Below are positions 59,801 to 64,000 of a stretch of 64,000 nt of DNA, piece by piece (the stretch's first letter is position 1; every line of letters starts with the position of its first letter). The DNA comes from Amphiura filiformis (lineage: Eukaryota; Echinodermata; Ophiuroidea; Amphilepidida; Amphiuridae): assembly GCF_039555335.1 (NCBI RefSeq), contig NC_092646.1:34749380-34813379 (forward strand). The letters are read 5' to 3'. Below the pieces are notes generated by a model. It had not been told where the DNA came from. It saw only the letters and a list, made by a program, of their open reading frames with translations, and searched no databases. The translations under genes were made by a program, and so were the position numbers.

Positions 59801-61249
59801 TTAATTTGCATGTTTGCAGGTCTACATAATGAGCCCAAATCTATGGTTATGAACTTTGAAACTTTGATGGCTGCTAAAATTGGAAGAGGAAATCATTCCA
59901 TATTTTTATCATCGTAACTAAATTTAATAGATCTGCCTGTAATAAACTTAATTCTTTGCTACACAGAGTTCACGGGTCATATTGGATATTGCAGAAATAA
60001 AAAGGAAATTATCCAAGTTTCTTTTCATGAATCGAGTAGCCATGGAAACCTTTAAAAAAGTAATATATAGGGGCTAAATAAATCCAGGGAATATAAATCA
60101 TTCCCTGTCAACAATTGAAATATTATCTGTCACTGAATTGCAGCGAATTTCAGATATTTGCCTGTTCTGGACCATAGTCCGTTTAATTTTCTATAAAAAT
60201 ATTTGACATTGAATTTGTAACGTACACTCGTACGTACAGGGTTCCTTTTTCCTAGCCCTTTGCGCTTTAATAGTAGTGTTCCTTATTAATTAAAGCCTTA
60301 ATATACAATTTGGGTCAAATTTTAATGATCATTCTTTGCCAAAAAGTTAAACAGTATTATTAGTATTGTCAGAAAAGTTTTCTGGTCATTTTAAGCCAAA
60401 CTAATGAGGTAAAATGAAAGAAAACTTCTATCTCAGCCGCTTAATTGTGGTGTTTTAACGGGGGATTCAAACTTGCTCTGTTGTCCCTAAAAACGAATGA
60501 ATTTATTTGAATTCAATTACGTGCAAATTGGGACATCTGTGAACATTACAATTATGCCATAAAGTAAATAAATCTTAAAAGATCATACATTATAGCTTTA
60601 AATATCTCCGAAATTCTCGCGGGGTGCACACAATTCGCCGGCAGGCGGCATGTTGCCCTGGGTGTAGGTTGCCCACACCTGTTCTAGAAATAAATTGCCA
60701 TCTTTACTGTAGAGGAAATATAACTTGAAAAAACAGTGGCATGATCGACGGGAATTACATATAATAAACATATTTTTTCACCAGGTTCGCCGTCGCAAAT
60801 AATAACAAGTAGAAAAAGTGATCCCGCCTGGGAATCGAACCCATGACCTTAGGTTTACAAGACCCGTGCCTTGACTAAAGGACTTTCGTTTATAGGACTT
60901 CTTGATTGTTCCCTAAGTTTCCTACTAAAAGATCAAGCACAATAATTTATCAATAATATTATCATCATATCCTATGTTTTCAAAATGCTGATTATATTCA
61001 ACTGAGCAATGTATAAACAATATAAAGAACCAATTATTTACCTCCATATTTACTTTCATAACTTTCAGAACCATCACGACCACCAGAACCCGAGCCTTCC
61101 ACGTTGATATTAATAGGCGTATTCCTGTTGTAATTCAATACTGCCATTACCATTCCAGCCGCAGCTACAATCCCGACAATAAGTACCAGAATGCACAGGA
61201 GGACAAATACACTGCCTCCCTCATCTCGAGTTGATCTGCCTTCACCCAT
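50652..61249 (-). CDS. Gene D: most divergent paralogue, exons 7 and 8 fused (last exon not found)
   Basis: Exons 61042-61249, 57779-57884, 55516-55568, 54066-54179, 53683-53870, 52591-52668 and 50652-50868. The start chosen is ATG at 61249 (MGEGRSTRDEGG, then the shared anchor); an in-frame ATG at 61273 would add eight residues absent from the paralogues. Exon phases match A-C, but the 217-base last visible exon equals exons 7 plus 8 (91+126) with no intron. Domain landmarks persist: GYLIDVINA, GKWYDACS, EARLRSMKFTKA, AGWWANPSC, VDAICISNEL, MMRKDSLLDKWW, TYREICNDIDDPAVHG. The exon 2 cysteines are missing. A short terminal exon like that of B and C was not recognised between 47.2 and 50.6 kb. 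Confidence 0.82.
54430..54650. repeat. Foldback repeat in gene D intron 3
   Basis: Same family as the intron 2 elements of A and B, but in a different intron, so a separate insertion. The central GTGGTATACCAC is deleted. Confidence 0.7.
55825..56530 (-). mobile_element. LINE 3' fragment with CCHC tail, frameshifted
   Basis: On the minus strand three overlapping frames give GKSTWVMHVKNILLMHGFGH, YRRFLAKLRCSSHILKIETG, RVCDLCRDGNIEDEYHFVMV-C and a Lys/Arg tail. This is the C-terminal part of a non-LTR polyprotein. The 3' end AAATAAAATCTAAACTGAAA lies near 55830. Two frame changes make it dead. It sits between exons 2 and 3 of gene D. Confidence 0.75.
56950..57240. repeat. Foldback in gene D intron 2
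   Basis: GATCAAGCAAAATCAGTCGG AACTCGGAAATATT is mirrored at 57178-57215. The surrounding words (AGTTATGCATGATTATATGT, TACACTGCTCCAT) also occur without the foldback at 51868-51905. Confidence 0.7.
58117..58631. mobile_element. 515-bp TA-flanked MITE in gene D intron 1
   Basis: Ends CGAGCGGGTATCCAAAAC and CGAGGGGGTATCCAAAAG (right end reversed), continuing into TTTGAAATCACCCAGAAGTG, with TA on both sides as in Tc1/mariner elements. Confidence 0.8.
58960..59310. repeat. GC-rich CCGCCCC repeat piece in gene D intron 1
   Basis: Repeated GCCGCCCC words in the range 58970-59255 with CCCCGGGGG near both ends (58981 and 59264). Base composition is unlike the rest of the intron. Family unknown. Confidence 0.5.
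60822..60890 (-). repeat. tRNA-related sequence, probably a SINE head
   Basis: The minus strand holds GGTTCGATTCC (B box, 60831-60841) preceded by a loop CTTGTAA flanked by GGT/ACC and an A-box-like TTTAGTCAAGGCACGG. The 5' acceptor strand needed to pair with GGCGGGATC is missing, so it is not a working tRNA gene. Confidence 0.5.
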
Positions 61250-61639
61250 GGTAAAATTTGCGCCAGGAGACACTAATGTAAATTATGTAAACTATGTATT
61301 AGTTTGCTACAGGACAACAAGACTATATAACTTAAAATGGCACTTATTGCGACCGACTTTAATAAGTACCAGGTTGAAATATTATAAAATATATATCACA
61401 AAAGATTCTGTGAACCAGAAAATATTCCCGGGGACCTATTATGATACAGGATTTGTCCATAAATAAGGGGTCCAATGGGGTTTTCAATGACTTTGCCTAT
61501 TTGATGCCAAATTTCTGATTAATGCAACAGAACTATTACAGCATATCTTAGTAGTGTTTTATTTACCTTACTAATATGGCCACTATATGACATATCAGTG
61601 AAATTTCCAGAAGTTTTACTTTTTGAGTTACGGATATAT

Positions 61640-62170
61640 ATTTTGCCTTCGTGTCCCGCATGATTTACCATAGCAATAGGTGAAAACAATTTTTGAATAT
61701 ACCGCGCTGCACTGGTACGTTCACGTGGTACCTCTGCTTTGAACCATATCATGCTGATCACTCGCACCTGTGTGACTAGTATCTTTGAAAAGGCCAATAT
61801 AATGGTATTCAATTCACTGTCGAAGTGATGTAATAATCGGATTAACTACCATAGCAATAGATGAATACAATTTTTAACTATATTGCCCTGCACTACAACG
61901 TTCACGCGGTACATATACATTGAACCATATCATTCTGATCACTCGCACCTGTAAGATAAGTATCTTTGAAAAGAGCGGTAGGCTACTGTATTCAATCTAT
62001 GATTGCAAACATACACAGGTGATGAGTGCAACCTACTTGTAGTGCAGGGCGATATAGTCAAAATTGTATTAATCTTTTGCTATGGTAGTCAATCCGATTC
62101 ATTACGTCACTTCGACAGCGAATACTATGATCGCAGATACATACACAGGTGATTAGTGCACTACTTGTTG
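61640..62170. repeat. Foldback repeat upstream of gene D
   Basis: TACCATAGCAATAGGTGAAA, CACTCGCACCTGTG and GTATCTTTGAAAAG recur in direct and reversed copies. A related copy is at 41905-42260 in gene C intron 4. Confidence 0.65.
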
Positions 62171-62230
62171 TAGATTGTGAATAACAACTTTCAGGCTATA
62201 TTCCAGAAAAAAATATGTTTTTCAACATAC

Positions 62231-62290
62231 CTTTCTGGATATCTGATCCAGTAGATCCACTTCAACTTGGAATTCATTCATTAAACGAAA
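62231..62290 (-). CDS. Candidate exon of unknown gene
   Basis: TTTCAG acceptor and GTATGT donor bound 60 bases encoding FRLMNEFQVEVDLLDQISRK, phase 0 on both sides. The protein is not recognised. It is upstream of gene D on the same strand and could belong to a separate gene or to a 5' leader. No matching exon was securely found on either side. Confidence 0.3.
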
Positions 62291-62694
62291 CTGAAACAAA
62301 AACCTCAACTTGTTAAACAGACATTTATTAGGAGCACTTTTATCTATGGCGCCCTCAATATAATGGTTGCTGATATTAATTACGTAAGCCATCTCCAATC
62401 TACATACACTAGCATGTAAACCTAAATTCACAGATTGTACACTTACTACGTGCTCATGGCACTACGAGTTCGTTCATAAATATAAGTTCTGATAAAGTTT
62501 TGGGATAATGTAGATACAGCTTACATAAATAAATCAGTAAACGGTCATGAAAGAATAATATTACTTCGGTTTAGTTTACACAGAGAAGAACGGCAGTTCC
62601 ATGCTCAGATTGACGCAAGCGCCTTGTTAATGAATGACATACGCGGAGCTTTGTGTTCCCTTCAAGAGCGCCGATCTGCGCCGACCAACGTAAT

Positions 62695-62756
62695 CAGCCA
62701 ATCAGATTATCGGTCTGTTGTCACAATTGTCAGACAATTGAACCAGCCAATCAGAA
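62695..62756. promoter_or_regulatory. Paired CCAAT boxes
   Basis: CAGCCAATCAGA at about 62695 and CAGCCAATCAGA at about 62746, roughly 50 bases apart, with CCATCTTGG (YY1-like) at 62937. They lie between a minus-strand and a plus-strand candidate exon, consistent with a promoter, possibly divergent. Confidence 0.4.
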
Positions 62757-63131
62757 CCCCACTTCCGTGTTTACGCTGTGCATGCTCTCAAAATGTAAAT
62801 AACTGCTGTTCTTCTCTGACAGCAACTGTAATCTTTCTTTAGCAGTGAAGGATATACACATTTCTTGAACGTTTTTTATTTCGTATGAAAACTAGAATTT
62901 CGCAGTTCTCAACACAAAGTGACGGCCACAATGCCTCCATCTTGGTGCCCATCATTTTAACCGGGGCGATTTCACTTCTTGGCAGCAAAAAAAAAAAAAA
63001 AAAGAAAGAAAAAGAAAGCAAGAAAAAACAAAAAACAAAAACAAAACAATTCCAATTGAAAAAATGCAAATGAGCTTCAAATTAGCATATTTACTGAATT
63101 TGAAAACCACCAATCGCCATCCCTCCACCAG

Positions 63132-63268
63132 GTTACATGTACATCACTATACGCCTACCAGTTATGATCAACCTCTACGGACAGATGGATGGACCAATGG
63201 ATCGAATGATGGCAGGACAACCAGAAAATGATGACGATTTTCTTACCTACCTTCCTTTTGATCCTATG
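63132..63268 (+). CDS. Candidate exon of unknown gene, plus strand
   Basis: An acceptor-like CACCAG precedes 137 bases ending at ATG before GTGAGT. The open frame from ATG 63137 reads MYITIRLPVMINLYGQMDGP, MDRMMAGQPENDDDFLTYLP, FDPM, ending on a codon boundary. It is Met- and Asp-rich with no recognised domain. It may be a 5' exon of a gene continuing right of the window. Confidence 0.35.
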
Positions 63269-63404
63269 GTGAGTAGGATTAGTGTAATCTATTCCGTCTC
63301 TCAGCAAAAACAGTTTTGTTTTGTTGCTGATACACACACCTTTTAAATGTTCAACTGAAACCAAAATCCAAAATATTATTCCGAATTGGATTATTCCAGT
63401 TTAA

Positions 63405-63753
63405 GGGGGTACTTCACCCTTGGCCAATTTTGTGCCCATTTTTGCATTTTTCTCAAAAATTATAGCACATTGGTGACAAGTAAAATATGTATATTATAGG
63501 GCAAGGACTACAATTACTGTACTGAAAATTCAGCAACTCAAGGCAAGTAGTTATTGATTTATTGATCAAATATTGGTTTCCCTCATTTTTGACTGTAACT
63601 CCACAACTGTTGTCTGTGCTGAAATAAAATTTCCAGTGCAGTAGTTGTAGTCCTTGCCCTCTATAATATACAATATACATATCTTACTATAGTCTTGTCC
63701 CCAATGAAAAATGCAAAAATAGGCACAAAATTGGCCAGGGGTGTAGTACCCCC
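63405..63753. mobile_element. TTAA-flanked GGGGGTACTAC MITE, copy 3
   Basis: Nearly full-length, 349 bp, with the same palindrome and TTAA at 63401-63404 and 63754-63757. Confidence 0.85.
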
Positions 63754-63888
63754 TTAAACCCATATCGCGACTTTTCTCTAATCCGAATGGTCGCTAGTCC
63801 AAAGGTTCTCAAGCCCGAAGGGTCGATAGTCCGAAAACCAAATTAAGTTCGCTAATCCAAAGGTTCTCCAATCCGAATATAGAATAAG

Positions 63889-63926
63889 GGTTAGGGTTTA
63901 GGGTTAGGGTTAGTGTTAGGGTTAGC
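63889..63926. repeat. Short TTAGGG (telomere-like) tract
   Basis: GGTTAGGG units with two imperfect ones (GTTTAGGG, GTGTTAGGG). It is flanked by mirrored words: CTAATCCAAAGGTTCTCCAA before, and CAGACTAGAGAACC after. Confidence 0.8.
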
Positions 63927-64000
63927 GAGCCTTATTCTACATTCAGACTAGAGAACCTTATTTATTATTCAGACTAGCGAACCCGATATTCGGATTATAG

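Noticed and set aside
60822-60890. Functional tRNA-Thr gene
   Set aside because: The 5' acceptor strand is absent and the anticodon stem has only three clear pairs, so a SINE or pseudogene is more likely.

Overview
The window is animal nuclear DNA: compact exons with GT/AG splice sites sit in long AT-rich introns full of foldback (inverted-repeat) elements, microsatellites and dead retroelements. The mix of elements (TTAA-flanked MITEs, Penelope fragments, a CR1/Jockey-like LINE) suggests a marine deuterostome invertebrate, perhaps a hemichordate or echinoderm. That placement is a guess from general resemblance and no alignment was possible.

The core is a tandem array of four paralogous genes, all on the minus strand: A (exons 1044-9655, last exon beyond the left edge), B (17708-32697, complete), C (39157-45977) and D (50652-61249, last exon not found). 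An orphan copy of exon 1 (C-prime, 46564-47186) is split by a 417-bp foldback element. Each gene encodes a predicted type II membrane protein of about 330 residues: a short N-terminus, one hydrophobic anchor, a linker rich in Asn and Gly, then a cysteine-rich extracellular domain resembling the bacterial family-3 solute-binding fold, the bilobed fold also used by ionotropic glutamate receptors. Reconstructed splice sites keep the same phases in all four genes. D lacks the intron between exons 7 and 8. In C a trinucleotide repeat has replaced the acceptor of exon 7.

Layout: 1-9.9 kb is gene A and its upstream block; 10.2-12.3 kb a truncated LINE; 12.3-17.65 kb foldback elements and two Penelope 3' fragments in opposite orientation; 17.7-32.95 kb gene B, whose flanks and introns match gene A apart from later insertions; 33.2-39.1 kb foldbacks, another Penelope fragment and microsatellites; 39.2-46.2 kb gene C; 46.4-50.6 kb the orphan exon 1 and repeats; 50.65-61.25 kb gene D; 61.3-64 kb a repeat-rich region with CCAAT boxes, two candidate exons on opposite strands and a short TTAGGG tract.

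Shared and private insertions give a relative history: D diverged first, then C, then A and B. One palindromic repeat is in the same intron of A, B and C. A 401-bp foldback is in A and B but not C. Several elements with clear target-site duplications are in only A or only B. How the proteins work together is unknown; extracellular binding of an amino-acid-like ligand is an inference from the fold.
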